From positions 1 to 64,000 of the forward strand of contig JAHHHH010000015.1 in assembly GCA_019359415.1 (NCBI GenBank): a stretch of DNA of 64,000 nt. The letters are read 5' to 3'. How positions within the stretch are numbered: position 1 is the stretch's first letter; every line of letters starts with the position of its first letter. The DNA comes from Iphinoe sp. HA4291-MV1. GTDB taxonomy: Bacteria > Cyanobacteriota > Cyanobacteriia > Cyanobacteriales > Nostocaceae. The notes below the pieces were generated by a model. That model was not told the origin of the DNA and did no database searches. It saw only the letters and a program-made list of their open reading frames with translations. This document shows, one piece after another, positions 1 to 9,776 of the stretch. A program made the translations under genes and the position numbers.

Positions 1-127
1 TTTCACCTTCACGGTTATCAAGTTGTCATCTACTGGGGATTAAAGTGCGAACTCTATCCCGACGGATTACTCAGTAGATGCTAATCATCCCCCGATTGCT
101 CGGTTTCGATTAAACGAATCGCACACA

Positions 128-152
128 CTCTCCGGGCTAAAGCCACGGAGAT
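128..152 (-). ncRNA. Right-end hairpin of IS605-type element (3' end of TnpB-associated reRNA)
   Basis: Read on the minus strand, just after the tnpB stop, CTCCG and CGGAG form a stem enclosing a second stem, GGC-TTTA-GCC. TnpB elements of the IS605/IS1341 type end in such a hairpin, which is also the 3' scaffold of the guide (omega/re) RNA. The bases beyond it, toward position 1, would be the guide. That this RNA is made is inferred. Confidence 0.5.
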
Positions 153-154
153 TC

Positions 155-1541
155 TTAAGATATTGCTAGCTTAATATCCTTATCGCTAAAGTTCCTAGGC
201 TCGGTACGTTTGCTCATAGAGCGTACTGATATCTCCTTACGTTGTTTCAGGCGTTTAGAGCCTTTCGGTTCAAGTTCCTCAGAGTCCCTGAGTACTGTAC
301 TAGCTATGTTTAACATAGCTAGTTCTTTTATGTTTTTAGCAGCATTTATATCAGCATGAGCCATGTGACCACAAGAGATACAAATGAACTTTTCTTTATC
401 TCTACTACTAGCATCAACGTGACCACAAACATTACATTTTTGGCTTGTATGTTTAGGGTTGACTTTGATTAAAATCTTTCTTGACTTCGCAGCCATATAC
501 TCGATTTTTTGGGTTAATTCATTCCAGCTAGCATCAGAAATACTGCGATTTAACCCTTTCTTTCTGCTTTGACCGTTGTTTAAGAAACGTCCTTTCTCGT
601 CAATTTTTGGACGACAACGCTTGAGCATTCCAAATACGTTTAAATCTTCAACCGCAATAGCATCAACACTTCTAGAAGCAATTAAGTTAGCTACCTTCCA
701 TTGGTAAGCTTGACGTTTATCAGCTATTTTCTTGTGTAACTTACCAACTTTAATAGCCGCTTTTTTATGATTTTTGCTTCCCTTAACTTTGCGGTTAACC
801 CTACGCTGTCTAATTTTCAGTCTACACTTAATTTTTTTGTTGGTTGCAAATTTGGGATTTTTAATTTGATGACCATCTGACAAGTGAACGAGTTTAACAA
901 TTCCCATATCACAGCCCAACACAGATTTAATCGAGGTTATTGGGTGAGTGTTGTAATCGGGTACTGTCTTATCCTCGATTCTGATGGACACGTACCACCC
1001 GTCTTGACGTTTGCGAATGGTTGCAGCCTTGATAGTGAATCCAGATGGTATTGGTCTAGAGTTAAAAAATCTCATCCAACCAATTTTAGGCAAGTAAATC
1101 TTATTGCCTTGAATCTTGATTCCCATCGTGTAAGTAAACGACGAGAAAGTTGAACGATTTTTTAACTTTGGAAAACCTCTACCCTCTCAGTAGCGGAGAC
1201 GCTACGCGAACAAAGAAGTTTTTGTAAGCAGTATCTAAGCGCTTAACGTTCTGCTGTAATACCGTAGAGTCAATATCGGCATACCAAGGTCTAGCTTTTT
1301 TAAATTCTGGTAACGTTGTTATTTGAATATCACCAGCGCTACGACGAGGATTTTTTAGATTTCCTTCCTTATCGGTTTTAGAATCTTTCCAAGGTTCACC
1401 AGTAGCACCGTTCTTGCTAACAAAACACGTTAATGGGCAAGCAAGAGCCTTGGTTCTAATATTACAGTAATCACCCCCGTTGAATTGCTGATTGTATTGA
1501 GTAATTCTATCAGCCAAACACCAAACGTTGTTCAAATTCAA
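155..1541 (-). pseudogene. tnpB: RNA-guided endonuclease TnpB (IS605/IS1341 family), disrupted
   Basis: Two collinear pieces make up a TnpB. The 5' piece (1179-1541) carries the N-terminal region ending LDTAYKNFF. The 3' piece (155-1126, with open frame extending upstream through GFPKLKNRSTFSSFTYT) carries the rest. The 3' piece keeps the RuvC-type acidic residues (LGCDMG, AVEDLN, HADINAAKN) and a CxxC...CxxC zinc finger (CNVCG, CISCG). The pieces are separated by a stop and frame change exactly where a palindromic repeat lies (1190-1211). The first residues of a normal TnpB are also missing, replaced by the start of a Uma2 gene. There is no tnpA beside it, so the element would be non-autonomous. 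The long intact 3' part could still be translated from ATG 1126, but nuclease activity is unlikely without the N-terminal domain. Confidence 0.85.
1190..1211. repeat. Short palindromic dispersed repeat inside tnpB
   Basis: GTAGCG-GAGA-CGCTAC is a 6-bp stem with a GAGA loop, followed by CGCGAAC. It sits where the TnpB frame breaks. On the coding strand it adds a VRVASPLL stretch followed by a stop, which is foreign to the family. Related palindromes occur at 14252, 14992, 58945 and 59727. Confidence 0.7.
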
Positions 1542-1611
1542 TGCGCGTTAGTTGATCTCCGTTTTCAAGAGGTGGAATTGTTTTTGTTGGTGTTAAAGTG
1601 CTTTGAGACAT
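1525..1611 (-). pseudogene. Uma2 (DUF820) family 5' fragment
   Basis: From ATG 1611 the minus strand reads MSQSTLTPTKTIPP then LENGDQLTRIEFEQR. This matches the usual start of cyanobacterial Uma2 proteins, a PD-(D/E)XK-fold family common in this phylum. The frame then runs into the tnpB piece and stops within a few codons. The tnpB sequence therefore replaces the rest of the Uma2 gene, by insertion followed by deletion or by recombination. The identification rests on about 29 residues. Confidence 0.55.
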
Positions 1612-1719
1612 GGCAATCACCTTTTAAATTAAGAGTTCAGGAATTCAAGAAATATAATTTAATTATAATTTTTACATCGTTCGGCAGATGTAATTCTGTT
1701 TGCAAGTCCAAACAAGAAG

Positions 1720-1798
1720 CCCCAACTTTAAGCGTTCGCCCAAGGGGCGACGCCAGAGGCGAACGCGCATTGTGTGTCGCAGACACGCTAAGTTGGGG
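1720..1798. repeat. Long inverted repeat with CCCCAACTT / AAGTTGGGG ends
   Basis: CCCCAACTT at 1720 pairs with AAGTTGGGG at 1790-1798. The interior is filled by GC-rich palindromes (CGCCCAAGGGGCG and GTGTGTCGCAGACAC). It looks like a composite dispersed repeat, not a simple terminator, since no T-run follows either arm. Confidence 0.55.
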
Positions 1799-2324
1799 TA
1801 CATTCACTATCTGATACTGTTGGCGAATCGATTTTAAAACTCTCAAATCCTGACTCTACCGTAGCTCATGGCAACGAAGAATTAAGGATTGTGTGAATTC
1901 GCCAACAACATCACTATCTCAACGGACACGCGCTCGTCGCACTCGCGTATGCCTTGCAGGCACGCTCTGCGAAGCGCAGCGTCTGGTGGAGATACGCACA
2001 AAATTCAAAAGCTCCTCCAAGAGGAGGTACAGGAGACGCAAAGCACACGCGAGTGCGTTCACTTTGCGTCTGTGCAGGAGGGAGCTACGCTCCACAAAAC
2101 AATAAATTCTACCTAGCAGTAGAGATGGAGGGGTATTGACTAACATGATCCTCCCTTAGCAGCATCTACCGCTGCCACGTTCGTCGCTAATACTCACACG
2201 ATGCTCCCTGATAATCCAGATTTTCTTATTCCCATCTACATCCTTTAAAAAGAAGAACAGGATAATAGAGTAGGTTATCAAAAATTTAACATCAGCGCTA
2301 GTTAATTTCTGTTAGGTATAATGA

Positions 2325-2360
2325 TAAAAAAGAAAACCCCCTAGGCTATCACTTAGGGGG
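2325..2360 (-). terminator. Rho-independent-type terminator, minus strand
   Basis: CCCCCTA (2337-2343) pairs with TAGGGGG (2354-2360). Read on the minus strand the stem is followed by TTTTCTTTTTT. It lies about 330 bp downstream of the small membrane-protein gene at 2691-2924, whose transcript it would end. Confidence 0.55.
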
Positions 2361-2690
2361 AAAACCACGACAGTATATGGTTCGGCACTCATGTTACGTC
2401 GTGCAGTACAAGAACCAGTAGCTAATCAATCAGAGGAGGTTTGAGCCTTGTGCTGTGTGATTTTTTGTGCAAGAACGTATTAACACCTACGATACTGCCC
2501 GCAAAATTGGCATAGTTGCCAAAATGCCAACTGATATTTTGCTGATACTTAACTCATTGCTTGATTTCAGTCAGAATCAAATGCGATGGTGCAAAGTCCA
2601 ATCATAGATGATTGCACGTTCGCAAAATGTGTCCCTTAGCAGGATTACTGTCTGCGCTTTCCACAGATGCTTATAACAACAGGAAGTAAA

Positions 2691-2924
2691 TTACAAGCCT
2701 AATATTTTCCTCACCTCCGTTATGAATTGTTTCAGAATTTGAGGAAGGTTGGTGACTTCTCGCATAAGGTCTTGGGGACTGAAACCAAAAACCGTTAAGA
2801 TGACGACGATGACAAAAATAGCGATCGCTGTACTGATGGCTGTTTTCAGTAGACTGAGCAAAGCTCGAAAGACTAACCATGCGACAATGAGTGCAGCAAT
2901 GAAAATAATGAGGTTAGTTGGCAT
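2691..2924 (-). CDS. Small conserved membrane protein (77 aa)
   Basis: The predicted product has two hydrophobic stretches (about residues 4-24 and 27-48, ending VVILTVFGFSP) and a polar C-terminal tail. Small two-helix proteins like this are common in cyanobacteria, but I cannot name a function. It starts at ATG 2924. The overlapping frame at 2671-2880 is a shadow. The nearest neighbours are the glycosyltransferase upstream and a terminator-like hairpin downstream. Confidence 0.6.
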   Translation of the reverse strand: MPTNLIIFIAALIVAWLVFRALLSLLKTAISTAIAIFVIVVILTVFGFSPQDLMREVTNLPQILKQFITEVRKILGL

Positions 2925-3399
2925 GGTTCTGCCTAAGTGAATATGATTTTTTAGTATAAAAAGAATTGTTTAACCTTGTGGTGACTCACGTAATATGTAT
3001 TATCTTTAAGCATCACAAAGTTAACAACCTTGTGCAACTCTAACACCTGCTATCTAATTCATGTAAATTATCAACAGCACAAAAAATTGGGGTCACATCA
3101 AGCCGACTACAATGGATTCCATATGCTGAGACACCATGCGTATTTTTCTTCTAATTTCAGTCGAGCGCCTTTTTTTGTACCTTTTTCAATCCGCCGAACT
3201 CACGTACATTTAGACACGTAGGTTAAAGGTTACAGGTTTTTCCCATTCCTGTACCCTGTTCTCTCTACTAGAGCGTCAAGGTTGACTTGAGGGGTAAATT
3301 TTTAATAATTTCTTCCTTATCCTCCTTATCCTCCTTATCCTCCTTGTCCCCTTGTCCCCTTGTCCCACCTAAACTCGTCAATTCAAAGTTGACAGAGTA
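2925..3399. other. Intergenic region with short tandem repeats
   Basis: No supported gene. At 3312-3366 the plus strand carries tandem TCCTTATCC units followed by CCCCTTGT units, a pyrimidine-rich direct repeat just downstream of the glycosyltransferase stop. A 63-codon plus-strand frame at 3030 has no family features. Confidence 0.5.
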
Positions 3400-4551
3400 C
3401 TACGCTCCCCAACTCAGCGGTACGCGTCGTCGCTGTTCCAAAACTTTGGTGTAAAGTTCTTCGAGTCGAGTCATGTTGCCACTCAGAGTATACAGTTCTA
3501 ACACCCGCTTTCTGGCTTTCTGCCCTAACAAAGTTGTTAATTCGGGATGGTCTTGGAATAGTGGCAAGAGAGTTCTTAATTGAGCGCGTGTCGTTTTCGT
3601 GTTAAGAATAACACCTGCTCCTTTCTCCATGACTTCTCCATCTGCACCTACATCTGTTGCTATGCAAGCAAGCCCACAAGCCATTGCTTCTAATAGAGAC
3701 AACGACAATCCCTCTACTAGAGATGGTAAAACAAATACATCTGCTCCCCGTAAAATTTCGATTCGTCGTTGCTCATCGGCAACAAATCCCAGCCAGATTA
3801 TGTTGTACTCGCAACCGTAAAATGGTTCTAAAGAGGGCTTCAAAGGACCATCGCCAACGATGAGCAATTTGCTATCTGGTCCCATCTCTGCCTGTTTCCA
3901 AGCACGTAGCAGAGCCTCAACATTTTTTTCTGGAGCTATACGACCTTGGTAAACAAACAAACGTTCGGCTCGAAATTCCTCTTTAACTCTAGAAGGACCG
4001 GGAGAATATTTCTCAACGTTCACACCGTTGGGAATAACAGCGATATTTTGTTCTGGCACACTCATACGAACCAATAATTCTCGTTGAATTTGGGAAAATA
4101 CAATCACACGATTGTAGTTACCCAAAAAGGGTGCGTAGAGTTGATAAGCCAAAAGTTGTGTTCCTGATACCAGTTTTGCGCCCTTTCCGGCAAACGGTGT
4201 GTGGAAAGTAGCAACTAGAGGCAAATTCAGTCGCTCACAAATTTCTGGTAGAACAAAGTCAAGGGGAGATAGGGTAAGAGAAGCATGGACTATATCAGGT
4301 TTGATACCTCGTAGTGACTGAGTTAAAACCTTAGTCGCTTTGAAAGTGGGAATTGTGTAAACCTGGGACTTATAAATGAAAGGTAGAGTAACCTCTGGGC
4401 AATTGGGCCAGTTATCTAGTTCTGATTCTTCTTGGGCAAAATGAAGAAAGCTAACTTGGTGTCCCCGGTCTAGCAAAGCATTTGTAATCTCTCTACTGTA
4501 GGTGACATTGCCACAAAAGGGTGATTTTTTTCCAATCCAAGCTATACGCAT
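3400..4551 (-). CDS. GT4-family glycosyltransferase (candidate cyanobacterial digalactosyldiacylglycerol synthase)
   Basis: The 383-residue protein has a GT-B fold. It begins MRIAWIGKKSPFCGNVTY, has the GT4 acceptor-side helix and VIPNGVNVEKYSPG at the domain boundary, and has the donor-site pattern GRIAPEKN, then VLPSLVEGLSLSLLEAMACG, with the EGLSLSLLEAMA (EX7E-type) motif near residue 287. Such enzymes move a sugar from a nucleotide sugar to a lipid or glycan at the membrane. The N-terminal sequence resembles what I remember of cyanobacterial DgdA proteins, but I cannot confirm that assignment. It starts at ATG 4551, is of normal length for the family, and stands alone. Confidence 0.8.
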   Translation of the reverse strand: MRIAWIGKKSPFCGNVTYSREITNALLDRGHQVSFLHFAQEESELDNWPNCPEVTLPFIYKSQVYTIPTFKATKVLTQSLRGIKPDIVHASLTLSPLDFVLPEICERLNLPLVATFHTPFAGKGAKLVSGTQLLAYQLYAPFLGNYNRVIVFSQIQRELLVRMSVPEQNIAVIPNGVNVEKYSPGPSRVKEEFRAERLFVYQGRIAPEKNVEALLRAWKQAEMGPDSKLLIVGDGPLKPSLEPFYGCEYNIIWLGFVADEQRRIEILRGADVFVLPSLVEGLSLSLLEAMACGLACIATDVGADGEVMEKGAGVILNTKTTRAQLRTLLPLFQDHPELTTLLGQKARKRVLELYTLSGNMTRLEELYTKVLEQRRRVPLSWGA

Positions 4552-4926
4552 TCTTTGTTAGCTATCACAGAAAGCGAAATTATTATATTAGCTTTTTGTT
4601 CTTGTTTATCAATCCTTTGTCTCGCTTGACTTGCTGGTTTTTCACAAGAGCGCAAAATCAAGCCAATCTTCACCTTTTAGAAAAGTTTTGTACATTTCCA
4701 CAAGCAGTACAGTTTTGGCTTTACTGACTTCATTTTTCAATTGTTAATTTATATAGTTTTATAGCAACTTAACTAGGCGGTACGTATAACGTCTAGTTAA
4801 AGTTCAGATTGGTCCACAGCAAGTCTGTGAGAATTCCGTACTGGGGTAAGTTTACCATAAAAACAGAAGGTTTCAGTAAATAAGCGGTTGCACCAAAGTT
4901 GAATATTAACTCCTTCTATTTAAAAG
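4552..4926. other. Intergenic region, AT-rich
   Basis: No gene, strong hairpin or tandem repeat seen. It separates the glycosyltransferase start from the MFS transporter stop, so it should hold the glycosyltransferase promoter. Confidence 0.4.
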
Positions 4927-6582
4927 CTACCTAGAAGAGGTATACCAGGTCAATATACCACCTGAAAAGACAATCGTAGCTAATGCCAAAAACACTGTCT
5001 GTAATCCGACAAAGGTTTCTGCTACGCCTGTTAGCGCTAAGGGTAAGGACAGAGCAATATTGATCACGTTGTTTTGCAGACCAAAAACTTTGCCACGCAT
5101 TTCAGGAGACGTTTCTGTTTGGATAGCAGTCTGCATAGGAATACCTACTAACGCCCCAAAGATACCTAACAGTGTTACTAAAAGTAGAACGACCCATAGC
5201 TGTTGAGTAAATATCGACAGACCGATAAGAGATGCTGCCATACCTACACATCCACACAAACTTAACTGAGTATAAGAGAAGCGCTGACAAAACAAACCTA
5301 AAATCGTTGCCCCAATAGCAATACCAACGCCTCCAGCTGCTAGTAAAAAGCCAAATTGGGAAGCTTTCAAGCCAGGAATTAACTCTGCCATGCGAACGGC
5401 TAAAACAGTTAACGCCGCAAAAGTAGAGAACAAAATTATGAGTTGGACTAGCGCATTACGAAGGCGATGATTTTCTCCAAGATAACGGAAACCATCTCGT
5501 AGGTCAGCAAAAATGTGCGGAGATTGTTCTTCTAGTTGTTGAGGTTTTTCATGAGTCACAAGTAGCAACAAAATGAGTCCAGCGATCGCATAACTGCAAC
5601 CCACAACAAGTTCTTTACCTAGTCCATGACTACCGCCTAATTGCGACCACACTTGGTCTGCTACGGCTAATAATGGTTCCCCAACAGCAAACCCGACTAT
5701 CACTGACGCCATCATTGTTGTCGTGTAAAGTGAGTTTGCCGAAAGTAAATGCTGCTCTTTGACTACTAAAGGAATTGCTGCTTGTTCTGCTGGTGCAAAA
5801 AACTGCGTCAGCGTAGAAACTAAGAAAGTCACTCCTAGAAGAATACCAAAACCCACTGGCAACACTCCCAGCACTGGTTGCCAATCATAAGTGAGCCAAA
5901 GCATTGGCGGAATTGCCAGAACCAGTATACCGCGCAAAATATTTGTTGCTACCAGCACTGCTTTTTTCGACCAGCGATCTATAAACACACCTGCAACGGA
6001 ACCGAAAAGTATTGCAGGAATGGTAAAAGCCATCATTAGCGTTGAGACCCAACCACTAATGGTCTGATTGCTTGTTTGAAACTGACTGTTAATGATGGCA
6101 ATCATTAAAACCAGATACACTTTATCTGCCAGTTGACAGAAGACTTGACCACCCCAAAGAGCTAAGAAGTTGGGATTTTTTAGTATTGGCAAAAACCCTT
6201 GCTCTTGTTCATTACCTGATGCAGTTTCTTCACTTGAAACAGAAGCTCCTGTTACATCTGTTGTTTTCGCTACAGTGGCGGTAGCTGTTTGCATGCTGTG
6301 CTCTGAGGCATCATTTTTGCCATTGGCCTCACTACAGATTAATTTATTTTCTGATTTTTTTTCGTGGTTAGTTGCATCAGTTTTTGGAATTTGCGATTTG
6401 CAATTTTTATGATTTCCAGAAAAGTCTTTTACCGGCTCGTGGAAGTTAACATAACTGGGTAAAGACCTTGAAACATTTGGATGATTAGTAACTTTAGGCA
6501 TTGATGCCCTATTCTGTTTTCTAGCGTAACTTTGTGACAACGGCAGGACTTTTGTTGTATCCAAATCAGAGGGTTGCATCAT
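4927..6582 (-). CDS. MFS transporter with long polar N-terminal extension
   Basis: The first ~135 residues are polar and probably disordered (rich in S, T, N, K and E). After [20 protein letters not shown] comes a Major Facilitator core with about 12 hydrophobic helices and the loop motif [10 protein letters not shown] between helices 2 and 3. The closest family type is MFS_3 (enterobactin-exporter-like efflux); the substrate is unknown. I prefer ATG 6582 (or 6579) to the TTG at 6594. The start lies inside the end of recO (stop at 6566), so the two are probably translationally coupled. Confidence 0.8.
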   Translation of the reverse strand: MMQPSDLDTTKVLPLSQSYARKQNRASMPKVTNHPNVSRSLPSYVNFHEPVKDFSGNHKNCKSQIPKTDATNHEKKSENKLICSEANGKNDASEHSMQTATATVAKTTDVTGASVSSEETASGNEQEQGFLPILKNPNFLALWGGQVFCQLADKVYLVLMIAIINSQFQTSNQTISGWVSTLMMAFTIPAILFGSVAGVFIDRWSKKAVLVATNILRGILVLAIPPMLWLTYDWQPVLGVLPVGFGILLGVTFLVSTLTQFFAPAEQAAIPLVVKEQHLLSANSLYTTTMMASVIVGFAVGEPLLAVADQVWSQLGGSHGLGKELVVGCSYAIAGLILLLLVTHEKPQQLEEQSPHIFADLRDGFRYLGENHRLRNALVQLIILFSTFAALTVLAVRMAELIPGLKASQFGFLLAAGGVGIAIGATILGLFCQRFSYTQLSLCGCVGMAASLIGLSIFTQQLWVVLLLVTLLGIFGALVGIPMQTAIQTETSPEMRGKVFGLQNNVINIALSLPLALTGVAETFVGLQTVFLALATIVFSGGILTWYTSSR

Positions 6583-7546
6583 GGTTAGCAGCAAAATAAG
6601 AATCTATTAAAGCAGCAGAGCGAATAGGGCGACCGAAGTGATATTGAGCATACTGACGCAAAACTTGCTCTACAGAAAACCAGCTATTATTTTTGGTTGC
6701 GTCTTGCATCATCTCGCTTTGAGATAGATGCTGGAGTATAGCAAGTTCTGTCGCATTCAAGCGGCTCGATATGACTGGTATTTCTTGCCGATGAATAACT
6801 GTTTGGTAATTGACAGGCTTCTCTTTTACAGTAGCAGGGGTGTGGGAAGGATGAGGAGGATTTTGCTCCCTCATCTCCACGCCAGTCGCCTTTCCTAAGG
6901 GAGACGCTCTTGCAACAACGGGGGGAACCCCCGCACGGCGCTGGCTCCTCATCTCCCCCTTCAGGCGTTCCCAAGCACTTAAGCAAACTGTTCCACCAGT
7001 AGGTATACTAAATCCCACTTGCCAAGTTGGATCTGTAAAATCTGGTATAAGAGAGCGTCCACTTAGGCAACAAACTTGTACTTGAGGAGTTAATCCAGCC
7101 AAAGCCAAAAGGTGAAATACCCCATGAGCCAGATGTGCCAGAACATGAAATGCTTCTGCCTTTGGTAAAGCCTCTACACGACTAAGATGTTCGTTTAATA
7201 ATTCATAGAGTTCTTCTTGGGGTTGCTCGCTTAACGCCTGATATAGTACTATTTCTGCTAAATACTGGCTAGCAGCCAGCTTTCCCAAGTCTTTAGCAAG
7301 ACCTGGATAAGATTTTATAGTTTGTGCTTGAGTGATTTTATCGAGCGATCGCCCTTTAGCAATCAATAACTCATTTACCACAAATACTCCACTTCTACCA
7401 CCAAGACTGGAGTTGTGTTTGCGTGAGCCTGGGGCAACTGCTCGAATTAAACCAAACTCTCGCGTCAAAATTGTCACTAGTCTATCTGATTCTCCCAGAG
7501 CTTGGGTTTTAAGATTAATTCCAGTTGCTTTATACGTTTTAGTCAT
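6566..7546 (-). CDS. recO: DNA repair protein RecO
   Basis: RecO anneals single-stranded DNA and helps load RecA in the RecF pathway. The N-terminal OB-fold region is typical (residues ~1-80: [31 protein letters not shown]), followed by the helical domain and C-terminal part ([14 protein letters not shown]). At 326 residues it is longer than usual (~240-290). The excess is a low-complexity insert at about residues 196-245, part of which is a palindromic repeat (6878-6957) carried in frame. The start codon at 7544-7546 lies within a heptamer tandem array and no Shine-Dalgarno sequence is visible. It sits between deoC and an overlapping MFS gene on the same strand. Confidence 0.9.
   Translation of the reverse strand: MTKTYKATGINLKTQALGESDRLVTILTREFGLIRAVAPGSRKHNSSLGGRSGVFVVNELLIAKGRSLDKITQAQTIKSYPGLAKDLGKLAASQYLAEIVLYQALSEQPQEELYELLNEHLSRVEALPKAEAFHVLAHLAHGVFHLLALAGLTPQVQVCCLSGRSLIPDFTDPTWQVGFSIPTGGTVCLSAWERLKGEMRSQRRAGVPPVVARASPLGKATGVEMREQNPPHPSHTPATVKEKPVNYQTVIHRQEIPVISSRLNATELAILQHLSQSEMMQDATKNNSWFSVEQVLRQYAQYHFGRPIRSAALIDSYFAANHDATL
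6870..6957. repeat. Palindromic repeat carried in frame inside recO
   Basis: The stretch contains CCTTTCCTAAGGG and GGGGGGAACCCCC, GC-rich palindromic pieces typical of cyanobacterial dispersed repeats. It is bracketed by near-identical GCTCC(C)TCATCTCC copies at about 6868 and 6944. Translated, it gives the arginine/proline-rich [20 protein letters not shown], which is foreign to RecO. Confidence 0.65.
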
Positions 7547-7633
7547 TAGTCATTAGTCATTAGTCATTAGTCATTAGTCATTAGTCATTAGTCATTAGTC
7601 ATTAGTCATTAGTCATTAGTCATTAGTCATTAG
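7541..7633. repeat. Heptanucleotide tandem array (AGTCATT, ~13 copies)
   Basis: There are about 13.3 perfect copies of a 7-bp unit (AATGACT on the minus strand). This is the STRR type known from heterocystous cyanobacteria. The last unit supplies the recO start codon, and the array replaces its upstream leader. Related arrays lie at 24483 and 49197, again at gene starts. Confidence 0.95.
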
Positions 7634-7750
7634 GAGCCACTGCGCTCTTGGAGGTTCCTCCGAGGGGCGTGCAAGTGGCGTTCATGAGTCATTAGCTTTA
7701 GACAAAAGACATAGACGCCCGGAGGGCGGCTTCCCGTAGGGTAGAACAAA
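7634..7750. repeat. GC-rich palindromic dispersed repeats between deoC and recO
   Basis: This interval holds GGAGGTTCCTCC, a GCCACT/AGTGGC inverted pair, a further ATGAGTCATTAG unit and CGCCCGGAGGGCGGC. With the heptamer array it fills the whole 207-bp gap between deoC and recO, leaving little room for a conventional recO promoter. Confidence 0.6.
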
Positions 7751-7753
7751 TGA

Positions 7754-8449
7754 CTACTCACTCTTCTCCAGCCTATCGCGTTGATGAAGCAAATCGATAC
7801 TGCGAGAAGTGCCTAATCTAGTAGCACCCGCTAGAATCAACTCTAGAGCTTGGTCGATGCTGCGAATACCTCCTGAGGCTTTAATTCCAACTCTCTGTTG
7901 TGCAACTTCTTTCAAAAGTCTTACATCTTCTACTGTTGCACCGCCATTCCAACCTGTACTGGTTTTGAGAAATGCTGCTCCAGCATCCATACATACTTCT
8001 GCTGCCAGTCTTTTTTCCTCATCCGTCAGCATGTTAGTTTCTAAAATGACCTTCACCGTTTGCCCAGTTTCTTCACATATTTCAGCAATTTCCTGGTGTA
8101 CGTTGTCAGTATTGCCTGCTTTCAACCAGCCCAAATTTATAACCACATCTAACTCAGTGGCACCATTTTCCACTGCTTCTTGAGCTTCATACAGCTTTGT
8201 TGCCGAAGTTGTTGCTCCAGTAGGAAAGCCAATCACTGTACAAACTTTGGGCTTTTTCCCGTGGAGAAATTCTGCTGCTTGCCTTACATAGGTTGGGTAA
8301 ACACAAACCGCCGCAAAATGAAATCTGTCTGCTTCTTCACACCATTGTTCAACCTGCTGTGAGGTAGCCGTTGGTATTAGCAGGGTATGATCTATAAATG
8401 GCGCAATATCAATATCTGTATAGTCTGCTGCCATCGTTTTTTTTGCCAA
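7754..8449 (-). CDS. deoC: Deoxyribose-phosphate aldolase
   Basis: DeoC cleaves 2-deoxyribose 5-phosphate to glyceraldehyde 3-phosphate and acetaldehyde in the cytoplasm. The 231-residue protein is of normal length. It shows [12 protein letters not shown] near the start, [11 protein letters not shown] (~71-81), the Schiff-base lysine in FLKTSTG (K162), and the second active-site lysine in GIKASGG (K190). It is followed on the same strand by recO after a repeat-filled gap, and it is divergent from the lipoprotein gene at 8667. Confidence 0.95.
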   Translation of the reverse strand: MAKKTMAADYTDIDIAPFIDHTLLIPTATSQQVEQWCEEADRFHFAAVCVYPTYVRQAAEFLHGKKPKVCTVIGFPTGATTSATKLYEAQEAVENGATELDVVINLGWLKAGNTDNVHQEIAEICEETGQTVKVILETNMLTDEEKRLAAEVCMDAGAAFLKTSTGWNGGATVEDVRLLKEVAQQRVGIKASGGIRSIDQALELILAGATRLGTSRSIDLLHQRDRLEKSE

Positions 8450-8666
8450 TGATTAATTATTAACCTTTATAAAAAAATCTAAAACTATTTAGATAAATTA
8501 AATCATAATTTTAAGTTTTTTATCTGAACTTGAGGAATCACGTCTCTACAAACAAAATCTGCCGGAACAGGTTTAGGAAAGTTGAGTCTACGTAGAGAGG
8601 GGCTTGATTTGTGTCATTTCTGTGAGTTAGCACTATTGCAGTAAATAATTGAGGAGTAGCTTTTTC

Positions 8667-9761
8667 ATGAGCATGACTCAACCTTTGACAAACCGTAAGC
8701 GGCTATTCTACGCAGTTATATTTGTCGCTAGTGTCATTGCTGCTCTACTTATTGGCTGTTTTGCAACCCCTAGTCCGAGCATGACCTCTACACGCGACAA
8801 ATTTATTTGGCCATTTGCATCCACATCGCCTTGGAATATGCCAATTGGCTCAAAAGCACGTTACATTCCCGCAAAAATTGGAAAAGCGGGTTATGCGGGA
8901 GCAGATAACGAATATTTCCTCAAACTCAAGAATGGAGATCCGTTGCGTCCAGTTTATGCTCCTGGCGCTTGGGGTGAAGGACGCTGTACAGGTACGAAAT
9001 CTATGGACATTTCGCTGCCAATTCCGGACGACTTCATCGTTCCAGACGCCACGAGCAAGCCATATCATACCCCTAACAATGCATCAGCTTTTCTGATGTC
9101 TGACGGGAAAACCCTAGTGCAACTTGAACCTCTCGCTCGCTGTCAAAAAGCAGGCTCAATCTACGGTTGGCGTTATCCAAATGTTGATATTTACGGCGAT
9201 GGAATAGGCGGAGCACATTTTGGTTCTGGTCTTTCTTCGATTGGTGGCTCTATTCGCAAAGGTGAACTGAGTAGGAATCAACCCATTCGTCACGCCTTAA
9301 AAGTTATCATTTGGGGAGAAAAATACCTCTACTACTCTCAGTCTAATCCTGGGCATCGTTGGCCTGCAGATAGAGCAGATGCCAATGCAGCTAACCAATA
9401 CCATGGTAAAAACCCTTCTCTGGTACAGGGGACACTACTAGCGATTCCTCCAAAGGTCACCGAAAAAAATCTTCACTTGCAAACACCTCCTGCTAAAAAG
9501 TTATTTCATGCCTTGCAAGATTATGGTGCTTACGTCGTTGACGATGCAGGCTGGGATGCTCACTACTTTGCGGTAGAGAAAGGAGTGACAGAAGAATTTC
9601 GCAACGCCTTTGGCTATGATTTTGAGGGGTCAAGTGGTAAGTTTTATGAAGACTTTATGAAACTATTCCAAGCACTTTACATTGTTGATAACAATGGAGC
9701 AAAGAGCATTGGTGGTGGTGGAACTCCGCGTGTTGCTCTTGCTCCGCCTATTGGAAGATGA
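8667..9761 (+). CDS. Predicted lipoprotein of unknown function
   Basis: I place the start at ATG 8667, because GAGGAG at 8651-8656 is at the right distance; a TTG further up lies upstream of that ribosome site. The N-terminus has a basic segment, a hydrophobic core and a lipobox-like LLIGC, so the product is probably lipid-anchored outside the inner membrane. The mature part contains FIWPFASTSPWNMPIGS, LPIPDDF, a glycine-rich IYGDGIGGAHFGSGLSSIGG stretch and HALKVIIWGEKYLYY. The WPF-SPWN pattern recurs in secreted proteins of unknown function; I cannot name a family. The C-terminus abuts a fragment duplicated from the next gene. Confidence 0.7.
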   Translation: MSMTQPLTNRKRLFYAVIFVASVIAALLIGCFATPSPSMTSTRDKFIWPFASTSPWNMPIGSKARYIPAKIGKAGYAGADNEYFLKLKNGDPLRPVYAPGAWGEGRCTGTKSMDISLPIPDDFIVPDATSKPYHTPNNASAFLMSDGKTLVQLEPLARCQKAGSIYGWRYPNVDIYGDGIGGAHFGSGLSSIGGSIRKGELSRNQPIRHALKVIIWGEKYLYYSQSNPGHRWPADRADANAANQYHGKNPSLVQGTLLAIPPKVTEKNLHLQTPPAKKLFHALQDYGAYVVDDAGWDAHYFAVEKGVTEEFRNAFGYDFEGSSGKFYEDFMKLFQALYIVDNNGAKSIGGGGTPRVALAPPIGR

Positions 9762-9776
9762 CATATCCTAGAAGTA

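Larger units (their letters stand above)
1612..2690. other. Gene-free, repeat-rich interval
   Basis: No convincing gene was found. The stretch 1880-2140 is open in several frames only because it is made of GC-rich palindromic pieces (for example CTCCTCC-AAG-AGGAG and GCTCTGCGAAGCGCAG). It also holds a long hairpin at 1720-1798 and a terminator-like hairpin at 2337-2360. A GTG-initiated 46-codon frame near 2468 has no recognisable product. Confidence 0.6.

Noticed and set aside
1880-2140. Short overlapping open frames as genes
   Set aside because: They exist in four frames at once because the DNA is built of stop-poor GC-rich palindromes; no family features or ribosome sites.
2468-2608. GTG-initiated 46-codon frame (starts VQERINTYDTARKIG)
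   Set aside because: A purine-rich GAGGAGG lies upstream but too far away, and no family match; left as a possible but unsupported peptide.
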